DNA of 64,000 bases from positions 24,122,362 to 24,186,361 of the forward strand of contig OY855910.1 in NCBI GenBank assembly GCA_963693305.1. The letters are read 5' to 3'. The translations under genes were made by a program, and so were the position numbers. The notes beneath the pieces were generated by a model. That model was not told the origin of the DNA. It was given only the letters and a program-made list of their open reading frames with translations, and did no database searches. Positions 1-10,917 of the stretch are shown piece after piece (the stretch's first letter is position 1; every line of letters begins with the position of its first letter). Source of the stretch: Meandrina meandrites (lineage: Eukaryota > Cnidaria > Anthozoa > Scleractinia > Meandrinidae).

Positions 1-1230
1 GAGTATAAACATGTAAATAAAACTGAACTGCGGAACAGTACTGACCGCTTTGGCGCTTTGCTTACAATCGACCCAGCTTGTCTCATTTCGGCCAGCATGG
101 CATCTTTTGTGTTGATTGACTGTTGTTCACTCTCCATTTCGTTTTCGTTGACTCCATTCGTAGTTTGTTCGCGGGTCTGTTTCCCTTTGAAAGACTTCCT
201 TTTTGCTTTCAACATATTAAACAACCTAGCTCGCAGCATGTCAAGAAAATTTTATTAGCAACTTGTGGTACTAATAGTAGTTACGGAAATGCGGCTCCTT
301 GCGCGGAGTCAGAATTTTGAATTTATTTACCTGTGTCAATTCGATCTGTGACCGAACGAAGAAAACTTAGAAAAGAGCATTTCCCGCAACGTTCCGCGTA
401 AACTTAAAATCGCCTGCTGTATGTTACCTGTCATGTACCTATTGTTATAGTAAGATGATCCCTTCTGGTGTTCATCAACTTTGACGCTTAGGCGTCGTAA
501 TCCCTTTACGGGTAGGACGCCGCCGAAAATACACTTTGCTATTTTTCTCGGAAAGAAGATTTCGATAAATTGAGCGTACGTTTTTTGCTCCAAGTCGGCA
601 GCCCCTCGACCGATTTGGCTGAAATTTGGCCAGCTGCTTGTCAGATGGTTTTCCTCCAAAACCATGTCTGCGATTTTTATTTTCTTTTTTTGTTTTCGAG
701 TAATCTCTATTTGTCCACAGGAAGTGCTGGTGATTTGTCTTCCATAACTTTATCTGCTCATTAAAAAAGAACAAACCCACTTGTCAAAAATCTGAAACAC
801 GGTTTTTTAGTGGAACTTGTTGAGAGGCAAATGCGGTGTTAATCGTTTTTTTCCGCTTATTTTCGGCGGACCTGGAGCTTGATTTGCACAGACACATACT
901 TTTGCAAAAAGGTCTCGCTATCGCATTTTTTTTGGTTTTTGTTAACTTTGAAGGAAAAATCCATAATCTGGAATTATTCAGCTTTCAGAAAATGTATGGT
1001 TTGTAGGGGTTTGTATTAAAAACAAAAGCGCTAAAGTGATCGGCGCGCGGACGGTCCTGAAGGGTGGCTGATACCTTAACCGCTACGCTATGTTAATTTT
1101 TGACTTAACGAATTAAAACATCTGATCATACGCCTGCTAATATGTACTTGATTCACCACCCGCTATCTCCCTAAGGGATTGTGAACAAAATACAAAGCCT
1201 TCTTGGAGTTCGCATGTAAAATAAGCGTCT
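1..1230. other. Non-coding stretch, nothing recognised
   Basis: I see no gene, tRNA or clear repeat here. Short open frames occur on both strands but overlap each other and have no family resemblance. Confidence 0.5.
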
Positions 1231-1272
1231 GGGCCGTTAGCTCAGTAGGTAGAGCGTTTTGTTAGTGAATAA
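1231..1272 (+). pseudogene. tRNA-like 5' fragment (A box only)
   Basis: The stretch reads like the 5' half of a tRNA: a D-arm TTAGCTCAGTAGGTAGAGC with a good Pol III A box. It then runs into unrelated T-rich sequence without an anticodon stem or B box. It could be a decayed tRNA or the head of a tRNA-derived SINE such as the one at 36.67 kb, whose head has nearly the same D-arm. Confidence 0.5.
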
Positions 1273-1594
1273 GACTTTGGGGATCGTTTAAGTCTTTTTT
1301 TTTGTTAAAACAAATTTAATTCTTTTTATTAAAATAATTCGTATCTGGAGACTCCGTGGTTCCGCCATAGAGGTTTATTGAAACTGGCCCAACCACAAAA
1401 GGCTAGTGGTCTTATGCATAATTTCTTTTCATTTTTGAACTCCGAATGTGTATTTTTATCATTTTATCATTTATTGATTTTATCAATGGAACGAAAACCA
1501 ATCTGTTACATCGAGTCAACAAAGGCGATGTTGGATTTCTCCACGTGGTTAGGCAAACGAAAGACGAAACTAGGTACTTCTTAACGACAAATAG

Positions 1595-1820
1595 TTTTTG
1601 ATAAAGGCGTTAATCTGCAACTCCTCTGATTCGCTGGTAGTGTGACACCTGTTTTGTGTCGTGTTATGGTCAAGTCACTTACTACCCAGTGCTGACCGCA
1701 CCTTTCCGTTATACAGGTCTAACAGAAAATAAATTTCGTCGCCGAGTTTCATCAACATAATGAAAGGTGATGAACTCTCAACCCCTTATCACATAAAAAA
1801 ATGCTCAAGGGTACTAACAA
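1595..1820. repeat. Conserved 5' flank of tRNA-Asn, duplicated inverted at 21351-21560
   Basis: This flank reappears in inverted orientation at about 21351-21560 with only scattered differences, linking copy 1 and copy 2 of the tRNA cluster. No protein-coding potential is evident. Confidence 0.75.

Positions 1821-1894
<74 letters not shown>
1821..1894 (+). tRNA. tRNA-Asn (GTT)
   Basis: A complete 74-nt cloverleaf. The acceptor stem GTCTCCG pairs with CGGGGAC with one wobble. The D-arm, anticodon loop with GTT and T-arm match metazoan tRNA-Asn closely. A TTTT Pol III stop follows within about 15 nt. It is the only intact Asn gene here; the inverted paralogue at 21282-21349 has lost its 5' end. 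Confidence 0.93.
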
Positions 1895-2418
1895 TTTCGT
1901 TTTGCTTTAGTCAACAGAAAAATCATTCCAATAGTTATTTTCATGTTGTTCTACTTAAGAATATTTTTAAAAGAAACTCGAGCTACTTTTCGAACATTCA
2001 ATGCCATTCTCCACTCCTTTCCCTTTTGTGTTACTTCTGACTTCTTGTACGGGCGTTGATTAGATTATTTTAGGTGTGAATGATGAAGAAAAAATGAGAA
2101 AAAAGGAGGAAGCTGGTCTTGAAAGAAAAGTAGCGCCTAGGAATATTAAAGAATGTTTTCTGAAGACAAGTCGTGAGGCCGAACGCATTGCCAAATTTTA
2201 AGATGCAAGTTGTAAATGCACATTAGTAGTATAGTGAAAAGTGATAGAAATGTCTTCTTGGTGCTATCGTAACTATCGTAAGTAGATGAAAAACACATAC
2301 TGCTGTTGCTTAGGGGATATCATTGAGAGAATTAATCGTTTGATCAGCTTTTCTGAAATAGACTGGTACTCGTCATCGTCATAGTTACTCTTTAATTCAC
2401 AAAGCATGATAGTACTTG

Positions 2419-2453
2419 AGGAGAGGTCGCGGGTTCGACTCCCGGCAGTACCC
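2419..2453 (+). pseudogene. 3' fragment of tRNA-Pro
   Basis: Only the T-arm and 3' acceptor side of a tRNA-Pro remain (GGGTTCGACTCCCGG and a short tail). The flank after it matches that after the fuller tRNA-Pro at 21564-21635, so this is the copy 1 equivalent whose 5' two-thirds were replaced by unrelated sequence. Confidence 0.75.
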
Positions 2454-3516
2454 AGGAGCTGTTGTCGGGTGTATTGAGACGATTTACACATGGTAGGTTT
2501 TTTTTTTCTGAGACGCAGAATTTCGCGTTCGTTGCAACTTTTGACATGTTGATTGACAGGCTTTATATGCCGGTGAATAGATAGTACTAACATTTCTTAA
2601 TTTTTTTTTCAGTTCGAAAGATGGCGATTACATGGTCCCAATTTTGCCTTCACGACACAATCAAACACGTGGACACATCAAGATTGTGATGCATGGGCGT
2701 GTTGGACAGCCAGGTCCAAGATATGCATTTATTTGACACATCAGTAAGATACAGCAAACGTCGATAAAGTTACATCCAAAGCTTATATGCACCACAGCCG
2801 GTCACGTTACCCCTACAAAGTGCTATAGACACTTTGCATAAATGGCGTCCAAATTTGAATAACAATGCTTTGTACATCCTTAGCCTCGTGTGGATGTTTA
2901 TTGAGAAAAGATTTTTTACGTGAATGTGAGGCTTAGGATGTATAAGTGTTGTTATTAAATCCTCAACCTCGGATAATGCAATTCTAGCTTTCTGATTGGT
3001 TCACTAGATCTCGGTTATCAGCCATTATACCTGCGTTTGACGTTATATGGGAAACGAGTGCGGCAAGTGCCGCTCAGTTTAAAAATTTTCCTGCGGGAAG
3101 CGAAAGTTCCATCAGAAAAATGGCAAATTCTGGCGAGGTTTATAAGCTTATACAAGATATAATCGACAGTGCCTTCCCTAAAACCACACAAATACCACAA
3201 AATTCAATAGTTGACTCAACTAAGTAAAACGGAAAGGATTGATGCGAAACGTTAAATTAAAAATATTTGTTAATGTACAACAAGAGCGACTAAACGAAGA
3301 AGAAAAGCAGAAAATAATTTACGGGAAGACGAGAAAATGACACAATTCATTCAGTGTTAGACATAAATGTGGCTCAGCACTTCAGTTAAGTTTGTTACCT
3401 TTCAATCCTGATCTTGTCCTTTTATACTTCAATAAACTTCATCGAATCTGAGTGCAATTTCGTTTCAGCATAATGTAGTAGTCTTGATGACAGCCGTGGA
3501 GCCGTAAACACAAGTA

Positions 3517-4252
3517 CTATATGTAAACACTTGCTTCGCTCGTCTTGCACAAGGTCCACAAGGCGTATAATTTCCAGAAAAGCTAGTGCTTCAGATCTTC
3601 CCGTCACAATTTTCCAGGATGAAAAGACGATTTACGAGGAGATTTTCCGAGGAAAATCTTTAGAAGAAAACTCTCTCGCTCGCTTTCCTCACGTGTTTCA
3701 AAATATGTAAACACTTGCTTCGCTCGTCTTGCACAAGGTCCACAAGGCGTATAATTTCCAGAAAAGCTAGTGCTTCAGATCTTCCCGTCACAATTTTCCA
3801 GGATGAAAAGACGATTTACGAGGAGATTTTCCGAGGAAAATCTTTAGAAGAAAACTCTCTCGCTCGCTTTCCTCACGTGTTTCAAAATATGTAAACACTT
3901 GCTTCGCTCGTCTTGCACAAGGTCCACAAGGCGTATAATTTCCAGAAAAGCTAGTGCTTCAGATCTTCCCGTCACAATTTTCCAGGATGAAAAGACGATT
4001 TACGAGGAGATTTTCCGAGGAAAATCTTTAGAAGAAAACTCTCTCGCTCGCTTTCCTCACGTGTTTCAAAATATGTAAACACTTGCTTCGCTCGTCTTGC
4101 ACAAGGTCCACAAGGCGTATAATTTCCAGAAAAGCTAGTGCTTCAGATCTTCCCGTCACAATTTTCCAGGATGAAAAGACGATTTACGAGGAGATTTTCC
4201 GAGGAAAATCTTTAGAAGAAAACTCTCTCGCTCGCTTTCCTCACGTGTTTCA
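3517..4252. repeat. 184-bp tandem repeat, four copies
   Basis: The unit starting ATGTAAACACTTGCTTCGCT recurs at 3521, 3705, 3889 and 4073, a strict 184-bp period. The copies are almost identical by eye, so the expansion is recent or homogenised. Short frames run through the unit on both strands but none resembles a known protein. Confidence 0.92.
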
Positions 4253-4366
4253 TTCAACTCAAAAAGTGAACACCGCGCCACAAATTTTCCCGCCTCCTCA
4301 TACTATCACTTCGTTTACATCAAAATGAAATGTCCAGTTGATTTATACTAAAGAAGAATTTAATAA

Positions 4367-4481
4367 AACAATTATTCCATTCGCCCTTGTTGGATACGAG
4401 TGGTTATAGCCAACTCGGCGCTTCGCGCATCGTTGGCTATTTATCACCTCGTATCCAACGCGGGCTCATGGAATAATTGTT
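4367..4481. repeat. 115-bp palindromic foldback segment
   Basis: Outer arms AACAATTATTCCAT and ATGGAATAATTGTT enclose inner complementary blocks (GTTGGATACGAG with CTCGTATCCAAC, and TAGCCAAC with GTTGGCTA). The transcript would fold into one long imperfect hairpin. It forms the right end of the 1.53-kb insertion. Confidence 0.8.
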
Positions 4482-4779
4482 AATTATTCAAATGCCGACG
4501 CCATTTATGCAAAGTGTCTATAGGCCAAAATAGGGACCGAGAGCCAATGCTATGGTGCAACATTTCCAAAAAAACGAAGTAAAAAGTAAGTAAGTGCAAA
4601 TAAAAGACGAAGAATGTCACAAGTTCTCAACGCACTTTTTCAAACGGCAAATTATTAATTTATGTTAATTGCGATCAACAAAAATTAGATATTGAGGACC
4701 AATGTAATTCCTCCACTTCGTTATTTGGTAGGAGCAAACAAATGATAAGACCATAATTCCTATCCTATATCTCTTCATG

Positions 4780-5934
4780 CTATAAGGCACATAAGGCTTT
4801 GACATTCTCCTTCCATCCCCGACGGTTTGCTGCGAGAGTTCTAACATTCGCCCATGACTGCCACCCAGCTGTTTTCCTTTCATTTTCAACCATTCTCCTC
4901 CATGTTGTTTTGGGTCGGCCCGGCCTTCTTTTCCCTTCTGGCCTCCATTCCAGAGCTGTCACGCAATGTTCCTCTTTGTCTTTCCTCATTATATGTCCAA
5001 TCCAATTCCATCTTCTACGTCTGATTTCATCGCTCGTTCTGTTCATTCCTGTGTTCTCCTGGATTTGTTGGTGGGAAATGGTCTGAGGCCACCTTATTCT
5101 TAAAATCCTCTTCATGCACTTGTATTGGAAACCGTCCAGCTTCTTTGCTTCTGTTTTCGTAAGTTTCCAAGCTTCACAGCCATACATCAAAACTGACCTA
5201 ACAATTGTTTTAAACAATTGTACCTTCGTCTTTCTGCCAATCTCACTGTTGTCCCATATTCTTCGCATCCTATAAAAAGCCTGTCTAGCTTTACTCAGCC
5301 TATGCTGTATGTCCTTGGTCGTTCCGCCTTCTTTGTCCAGCAAAGCGCCTAAGTACACAAACTCTTCCACCTCTTCTACCTGTTCACCATTAAGCTCTAT
5401 TCGTTGGTCGTTTTTGGCATTTACTCGCATGACTTTTGACTTCTTTGCATTGATCTTAAGACCACCTCTTGCAGCTTCATCGGCTAGTCTGCTGGTCTTA
5501 TCTCTTACGTCGACGTACCTGGACGACAACAAAGCGATGTCGTCTGCAAAGTCTAGGTCTTCTAAGATCGAGGTGAACTTCCATCGTATACCAGTTCTTC
5601 TACCTTCCGTAGTCCTGCTCATGATCCAGTCAATTGCAAGTAGAAATAAGAAACCGGACATGACGCAACCTTGTTTTACTCCTGACTGCACTTGAAACCA
5701 TTCTGTTGTTTCACCCTCATCTAGGACTGCACACTCAAAGTTGTTGTACATCGCCTTCACCAAATCGATAAGCTCTTCTGGGATTCCGTACATCGACATG
5801 ATGTTCCACAGACTTTCTCTATGTACAGAATCGAACGCTTTCTCAAAGTCTATGAAATGGGTGTACAGAGTTGCGTTCCATTCGTTGACTTGTTCAAGTA
5901 TATTCCTGAGAGCAAAGATCTGATCAATGGTACT
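4780..5934 (-). CDS. LINE A ORF, C-terminal part: RT palm and C-terminal domain
   Basis: In-frame continuation of the upstream ORF after a single TGA; the first Met is at 5799. It carries RT motif A (IDFEKAFDSVHR, before that Met), motif B (GVKQGCVMSGFLF) and the catalytic motif C FADDIALL. The C-terminal RRRRWNWIGHIMRKD and GRPKTTWRRM blocks are typical of RTE-like proteins. Apart from the stop, the frame is intact to its natural end, so the copy is young or recently inactivated. Confidence 0.88.
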   Translation of the reverse strand, partial: STIDQIFALRNILEQVNEWNATLYTHFIDFEKAFDSVHRESLWNIMSMYGIPEELIDLVKAMYNNFECAVLDEGETTEWFQVQSGVKQGCVMSGFLFLLAIDWIMSRTTEGRRTGIRWKFTSILEDLDFADDIALLSSRYVDVRDKTSRLADEAARGGLKINAKKSKVMRVNAKNDQRIELNGEQVEEVEEFVYLGALLDKEGGTTKDIQHRLSKARQAFYRMRRIWDNSEIGRKTKVQLFKTIVRSVLMYGCEAWKLTKTEAKKLDGFQYKCMKRILRIRWPQTISHQQIQENTGMNRTSDEIRRRRWNWIGHIMRKDKEEHCVTALEWRPEGKRRPGRPKTTWRRMVENERKTAGWQSWANVRTLAANRRGWKENVKALCAL

Positions 5935-7941
5935 TCAGTTCTCTCGAAAACCTGCTTGTTCCTTCCTCAGGATGTTGTCAACACCTCTTTTGATTCTACT
6001 TATCAACACTCTTCCAAAGATCTTACTGATGACTGGTAACAGTGTAATGCCTCTCCAATTCGTACATTCCCGTAGGTCACCCTTCTTGGGTAACTTTACT
6101 ATCAATCCTCTATTCCAACTTTTTGGTGCTACGCCTTCTTCCTTCACCTTGTTAAACAGTATTGTTAGCTCCTTCGTTCTCTCATCTAAATCTGTTTTTA
6201 GGAGTTCTGCTACTACGTTATCAAGTCCAGCTGCCTTTCCATTTTTTGTTGCTTTTATAGCACTTTTTACTTCGATTGGTCGAAATGGTCCAATGTCAAA
6301 TTCTCTGTCGTTTTGCCTTCTTTCCATTTCGTGGGGCTGAATGGGCCTTTCAGGTGGGTCTTTGTTGAGTACTGCGTCAAAGTGTTCTTTCCAGATCTTC
6401 AGTCTTTCGCTCCCCTCATTTGTTGGTCTTCCGTTTTTATCGTTTACTACTGTACTCACTTTTCTCTTCTCACCTGTCAAGGTCTTCACTATTCGATGTA
6501 ATTCCCCAGTTCTTCCATTTTCTGCCGCTCTCTCAGCATCGCCTGCCATCTCATTCAACCAGCGCCTCTTGTCTTCACGTGCACTCCTTTTCACTTCCCG
6601 GTCCTTTCCCTTATACTGCTCTCTTATTCTTTGTTTGACTCTTTCTGAACGTGTACTTTCGAGCTTCATTTTTAGTTGTCTCCTTTCTTCTACTTTCTTC
6701 CATGTTCCTCCACATAACCAGGGTTTGTTTTCCCTCTTGGCTGTCCCTAATACCTCTTTAGCAGCTGCAACATAGATGTTCTCCATTCTGTTGTTCGTTT
6801 GATAGGCATTTTCTTCTTCTTCCAATCCCTCTAGGACCTGGAATCTGTTTCTGACCTCAATGTTGTATTTGTTGCGTATTTCTTCATCTGCCAGCTTTTG
6901 CATGTCAAATCTTGTTCGACCTTCCTTTTCCCTTGGACTTCTCTTTAACTTCAGCTTAAGCCTAGTCTCCACTAGGTAATGGTCACTTCCTACGTCTGCA
7001 CCTCGCCGAACTACAGTGTCCATAACTGATGATCTGTATTCCTTAGCAATCATTGTGTGGTCTATTTGGTTTTTAGTTCTGCCGTTCGGTGATGTCCATG
7101 TTGCTTTATGAATTTCCTTATGAGGGAAAATCGTTCCTGTAATGACTAACCCATTCATCTCACAGAACTCACACAACCTTTCGCCATTTTTATTCCTGAC
7201 TCCTCTTCCATGTTGTCCCAGTACTTCTCTTTCCTCAGTTGTTCCTTTCCCTATTTTAGCATTAAGGTCTCCAGTGATAATCAGGATGTCATTTCTGTTG
7301 CATTTTTGCACTGTACTTTCTAGTTGCTCGTAGAATTCATCTTTGCTCTCTACGCACGCGTCATTGGTCGGGGAGTATACATGTATCAATGTCAGTTTCC
7401 TATACTTTGAATAGAACCTTGCTCTGATGATCCTACTACTTTCAGGTGTCCACTCCATAAGGCATTTAGCCGCTTGCTGGGACATCATAATTGCCACGCC
7501 TCCTTGATGGATCTCTTCATCACCGCTGTAAATTAGTACCTGCCCTGTGTTTAGTTTTGATTTTCCGCTTCCTGTCCACCTGCATTCGCTGATACCCAGA
7601 ATATCCAACTTATATCTTTCCATCTCTCGTGCTACTTGGCCAGTTTTTCCGGTCTCAAACATTGTTCTAACGTTCCAGTTTCCAATCCTGGTTTCGAGCT
7701 TCGGATTCACGATCGAAGCTGTCGGCCTTTGGGTTTCCTTTCGGCTTTGACCCAAATGCGTCATTCTGCTACTGTGAGCCCTCGTCGTTTCACCGATGTT
7801 GATAGCAATTTGAATGTCTTCCGTTTCTGTAATAAACTTGTTTTTACGGGAGTGGGTTATCAACCCCCAGCCCAACCCCCAACCTGGAGGACCAGTGAGG
7901 TCACACTTCGTCTGGCCTCTACCCTTCAACCTGTTCGGCAT
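5935..7941 (-). CDS. LINE A ORF, N-terminal part: endonuclease and start of RT
   Basis: 668 codons. From about residue 86 an AP-type endonuclease domain is seen: GNWNVRT at its start, the catalytic-type GISECRW, GDLNAKIG, SPNGRTKNQIDH and the SDHYLV block near residue 300. The reverse transcriptase begins in the last third, with PKKGDLRECTNWRGITLL and EQAGFREN. The frame stops at a TGA. The codons after the stop continue the RT in the same frame, so this is a nonsense mutation (probably CGA to TGA, a CpG transition) and not a natural end. The product would nick target DNA and prime reverse transcription. As it stands the copy cannot make RT motifs A-C. Confidence 0.9.
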   Translation of the reverse strand: MPNRLKGRGQTKCDLTGPPGWGLGWGLITHSRKNKFITETEDIQIAINIGETTRAHSSRMTHLGQSRKETQRPTASIVNPKLETRIGNWNVRTMFETGKTGQVAREMERYKLDILGISECRWTGSGKSKLNTGQVLIYSGDEEIHQGGVAIMMSQQAAKCLMEWTPESSRIIRARFYSKYRKLTLIHVYSPTNDACVESKDEFYEQLESTVQKCNRNDILIITGDLNAKIGKGTTEEREVLGQHGRGVRNKNGERLCEFCEMNGLVITGTIFPHKEIHKATWTSPNGRTKNQIDHTMIAKEYRSSVMDTVVRRGADVGSDHYLVETRLKLKLKRSPREKEGRTRFDMQKLADEEIRNKYNIEVRNRFQVLEGLEEEENAYQTNNRMENIYVAAAKEVLGTAKRENKPWLCGGTWKKVEERRQLKMKLESTRSERVKQRIREQYKGKDREVKRSAREDKRRWLNEMAGDAERAAENGRTGELHRIVKTLTGEKRKVSTVVNDKNGRPTNEGSERLKIWKEHFDAVLNKDPPERPIQPHEMERRQNDREFDIGPFRPIEVKSAIKATKNGKAAGLDNVVAELLKTDLDERTKELTILFNKVKEEGVAPKSWNRGLIVKLPKKGDLRECTNWRGITLLPVISKIFGRVLISRIKRGVDNILRKEQAGFREN

Positions 7942-8315
7942 GGGTGACCCTACCAGGAGTACAAGACTCCAGCCGACATAGCTCTAGGGGTCACTGAGAC
8001 ACACAAACCATCCCACCGCGATAAGGTGGTGACCTCATGGGACCATAATTACTCGTCCGTATCCTTTTTTACTTTAAACTTTTTGAAAATCTTTCTGTAC
8101 CCTGGCTAACAAAAGCTTTTCTGGATGTGATTGTAAGTGGTTTGGTCGGTCAGCCAAACTCAATTTGTTTGGCGAGGCCATAAGAAAGGAACAGCCTCTT
8201 TTAGCGGCTCATAGTTCGCTTGGACTGGACCGATCAATGAATAAAAGCCTTTGACATCTATGAATAAGTCTTCGGAGAGTTTAATTCGAATAAATGAAGG
8301 AATGCGTGTACATAT

Positions 8316-8389
8316 GGCGCCGTAGCTCAGTTGTTTAGAGCGCCTGTCTAGTAAACAGGAGGTCATGGGTTCAAATCCCATCGGTGCCT
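8316..8389 (+). tRNA. tRNA-Thr (AGT)
   Basis: A complete cloverleaf. The acceptor GGCGCCG pairs with CGGTGCC, and the anticodon stem CCTGT/ACAGG encloses CTAGTAA with anticodon AGT. A TTTT terminator follows at once. One D-loop G is replaced by T (GTTGTTTAG instead of GTTGGTTAG), which may weaken the D-loop/T-loop contact. Paralogues are at 22682 (plus) and 29610 (minus). Confidence 0.9.
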
Positions 8390-8803
8390 TTTAATAAATC
8401 TTTTTTTTATTTTTTGAACCTTACGTACCTTACAGAAATTGCACTTCTTTGTTTCAAATGAGTACAAATAAAGAATTGTCTTTGACTGTCGCGCTATAGG
8501 ATAACACAGTAACTTTTTTACCAAAAAAGCAGTGAAATTTTAATCTTTTAGAACTCAGCTTTCCAAGACCCATGTTTCAACCCACAGGGATTCTTGTTAG
8601 CGGCTGTGTTAATATATCTTATTATCTCTCTGCCCGCCTCTTCGCGTCTTAATTTTCTTGAAACTGACAAAAATGTCTGATTGAGAATGATAGAAACAAA
8701 TTATTGCCATAATGGGGAAGAATAGGAATATTTATAGGATATTTATAGGATATTTATAGGATACAAGAAGACCTTCTTATTTGGCCCCGTTCCGTTTATC
8801 ATT

Positions 8804-8876
8804 GTTTCCGTAGTGTAGTGGTTATCACGTCCGCCTCACACGCGGAAGGTCGTCGGTTCGAGTCCGACCGGAAACA
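8804..8876 (+). tRNA. tRNA-Val (CAC)
   Basis: A complete 73-nt gene. Acceptor GTTTCCG pairs with CGGAAAC, anticodon stem TCCGC/GCGGA is perfect, and the loop CTCACAC carries CAC. A T9 Pol III terminator lies about 20 nt downstream. The inverted paralogue at 28722 has a mismatch in the anticodon stem. Confidence 0.95.
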
Positions 8877-8999
8877 GACTCACTACCACTAACCTTTTTT
8901 TTTCTTCCTTTAGATTTTGTTTAGTATATTTTCTTTCCAATTTTAATGCAACTTTTAGGATATTACAAGAAAAAGTAAGAAAATTAGACGAACAACGTG

Positions 9000-9113
9000 G
9001 TGAACGCAATTGCGGTAAGCAAGGTCACGGTAACGAAAATCGCGGTGAGCAAGATCGCGGTGGTCAATATTGCCGTAACGAAGGTCGGGGTGACCAAGAT
9101 CACTGTGTATAAG
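9000..9113. repeat. 15-bp degenerate tandem repeat
   Basis: Repeats of the form GTGAGCAAGATCGCG with steady 15-bp spacing and point differences (for example GTGGTCAATATTGCC, GTAACGAAGGTCGGG). The inverted counterpart lies at about 28570-28640 beside the paralogous tRNA-Val. Confidence 0.8.
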
Positions 9114-9353
9114 CTAATGTATAGATTTAGGCAGGCCTAAAAGTGGAGCTCCCATTTTTTTTAGGTGGCGTGCTGATGATGCGAGCCTTCGGCACCTGAC
9201 GCAAGCTCAAGGAAAAATGTTTAACCACGGATTTATGTAGGAAAACTGTATCATGAATTGCGTGTTCCAAAAATAAATTTCTTTCTTCTGTTCCTTTTCT
9301 TTAAACCTCATAAATCACACTCAAATCACTGCGCTGACTTCGCAATGCAATAA

Positions 9354-9556
<203 letters not shown>

Positions 9557-9829
9557 CATCTATATTTATAGAGGACAGCACTTAATATGCATAACGCTCT
9601 AGATACATATACGCTCTGCAGACCTATGTGTTAAGATACCTCAATGCGTTGGTATACTGTATTGGAAAACAGAGAGGGCGAGAGTTCAACACACGGGCGG
9701 GCACTCGCACGATCTTTTTTTCTTTTCTTTTCTCTTTTTCCCTCCGACGTGTTTTTTCTTTCTTTTTTCCCCCAAGAAGCTAATATATAGTGCTTCCCGT
9801 TTATAATAATAAATTATTTTGCTCGATAT

Positions 9830-10260
9830 TCATGCATTGCGTGCATCATGTTATTAAAAGCCATGCTTGCCAAGAGCCCGCGTTCATTTCGTAATAATTG
9901 CAGGGACAACAAATGCTTTCTAGGTTTTTTAAACAATTCAAATAAGAAAATGCCCGCACCACATGCTCTTGACATAGCTGGAACTATCACATCACTCATT
10001 GTTTCACGTCGTTTCACATTTGTAGGCATTTTTAAAATTTCATCATCAAGTTCAGTTATGCATTGGTCAGCGGAATTACGACCCAAGGAAGGCAGGAAGG
10101 ATCGACCGAGTGAGTGAATTCGCTCGCTCGCTTAACTCCTATTTTGCATTCTGCAAAAGAGGCGAGCGAAAAATACGGGGAAGGTTGTGGGGGATCTCCC
10201 CAATAAACGAAAGTTGTGGAACTGTCTGTACCTGCAAATTCTAGAGACATTTTTTTAAGA
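9830..10260. repeat. Spacer shared with the inverted copy at about 28110-28510
   Basis: Non-coding spacer between tRNA-Val and tRNA-Ala, repeated inverted at about 28110-28510 with moderate divergence (CAAAATAGGAGTTAAG/CTTAACTCCTATTTTG blocks and the GGGGAGATC motif). Overlapping frames on both strands show no protein family. Confidence 0.65.
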
Positions 10261-10622
10261 ATTCCCTTCTCTTCTTCTGCTTCTCTTGGTTGTCACACAT
10301 TAATGCCGTGCACGTCTGGCTCTGCGGTTCAGTGCGAGAGGTGTCAAGTAAAAAATTAAACATAGTTGAGAGATTTACTTTTTAAGGATCATTGGGCGTA
10401 AAACCAACTATTACTTAATTATGAAATAACAAGAAACTTATTTCCATATGTTAATGGAAAGAATTTTACAAGTCATTTATTTCACACTAAATCTTGAAGC
10501 AACTGCAGAAAAACATGCCCCTTTGAATTTAAAACTTAATCGGCAAAAAATGTTGAAACATTTAGAATTGATAAGTCGTCCAGAAACGATTAATAAAAAT
10601 TATAGCAATTTCTGTGACAACA

Positions 10623-10695
10623 TGGAGAATCCGGGTATCGATCCCGGTACTTCCCGCATGCAAAGCGGGCGCTCTACCATTTGAGCTAATCCCCC
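10623..10695 (-). tRNA. tRNA-Ala (TGC)
   Basis: Complete on the minus strand. Acceptor GGGGGAT pairs with ATTCTCC using wobbles, the D-stem GCTC/GAGC is perfect, and anticodon stem CCCGC/GCGGG carries TGC. The nearest T-run downstream is about 20-30 nt away. The plus-strand paralogue at 26962 is more degraded. Confidence 0.92.
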
Positions 10696-10917
10696 GAGAC
10701 GTTCGTTTGCGCACTTAATGACGAGCCCATCCCTTACAACATGTAGCCTGCGTTGCAGAAAAACTAAACGCCGATATACCAGGGTCAGCCAAGTTCGTCT
10801 GCAACTCATCCCTTACGTAGTAAGAATAGTTTATTTCTTTATTATTTCCTACCGTATGACAGTGAACAGAATTATTCCAGAGTGCTGAAAGGATTTTCAA
10901 AAGGACTCGCCAAAAAA

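Larger units (their letters stand above)
2957..4488. mobile_element. 1.53-kb insertion with TTATT target duplication
   Basis: Comparison with the paralogous empty site near 22155 shows this sequence was inserted into a foldback MITE. TTATT is present on both sides (2952-2956 and 4484-4488), consistent with a 5-bp target-site duplication. The insert holds a four-copy minisatellite and ends in a palindromic segment. No transposase frame is visible, so it looks non-autonomous; I cannot assign a superfamily. Confidence 0.6.
2823..4523. repeat. Foldback MITE (copy 1), split by a 1.5-kb insertion
   Basis: The left arm (2823-2956) and the right end (4489-4523) match the uninterrupted foldback element at 22024-22191. 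Both ends carry the terminal inverted repeat CTATAGACACTTTGCAT. A 1.53-kb insertion separates the two parts in this copy. Confidence 0.8.
4759..8040 (-). mobile_element. RTE-type LINE A, near full length
   Basis: The element lies between two copies of GACCATAATT (4749-4758 and 8041-8050), a 10-bp target-site duplication. The paralogous empty site is preserved near 22420 and, inverted, near 29945. Reading the minus strand it has a 5' leader with short hairpins, one long endonuclease-reverse transcriptase frame and a short 3' end with TAGGA-like repeats. The leader shares GGGTCACCCATGCC and neighbouring blocks with LINE B. The single multidomain ORF and short repeat tail fit the RTE clade. Confidence 0.9.

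Noticed and set aside
1801..2040. 79-codon frame over tRNA-Asn
   Set aside because: It is the tRNA gene translated and continued into flank; the paralogue is not open.
4799..7947. Several plus-strand frames of 60-144 codons across LINE A
   Set aside because: Antisense shadows of the LINE ORF.
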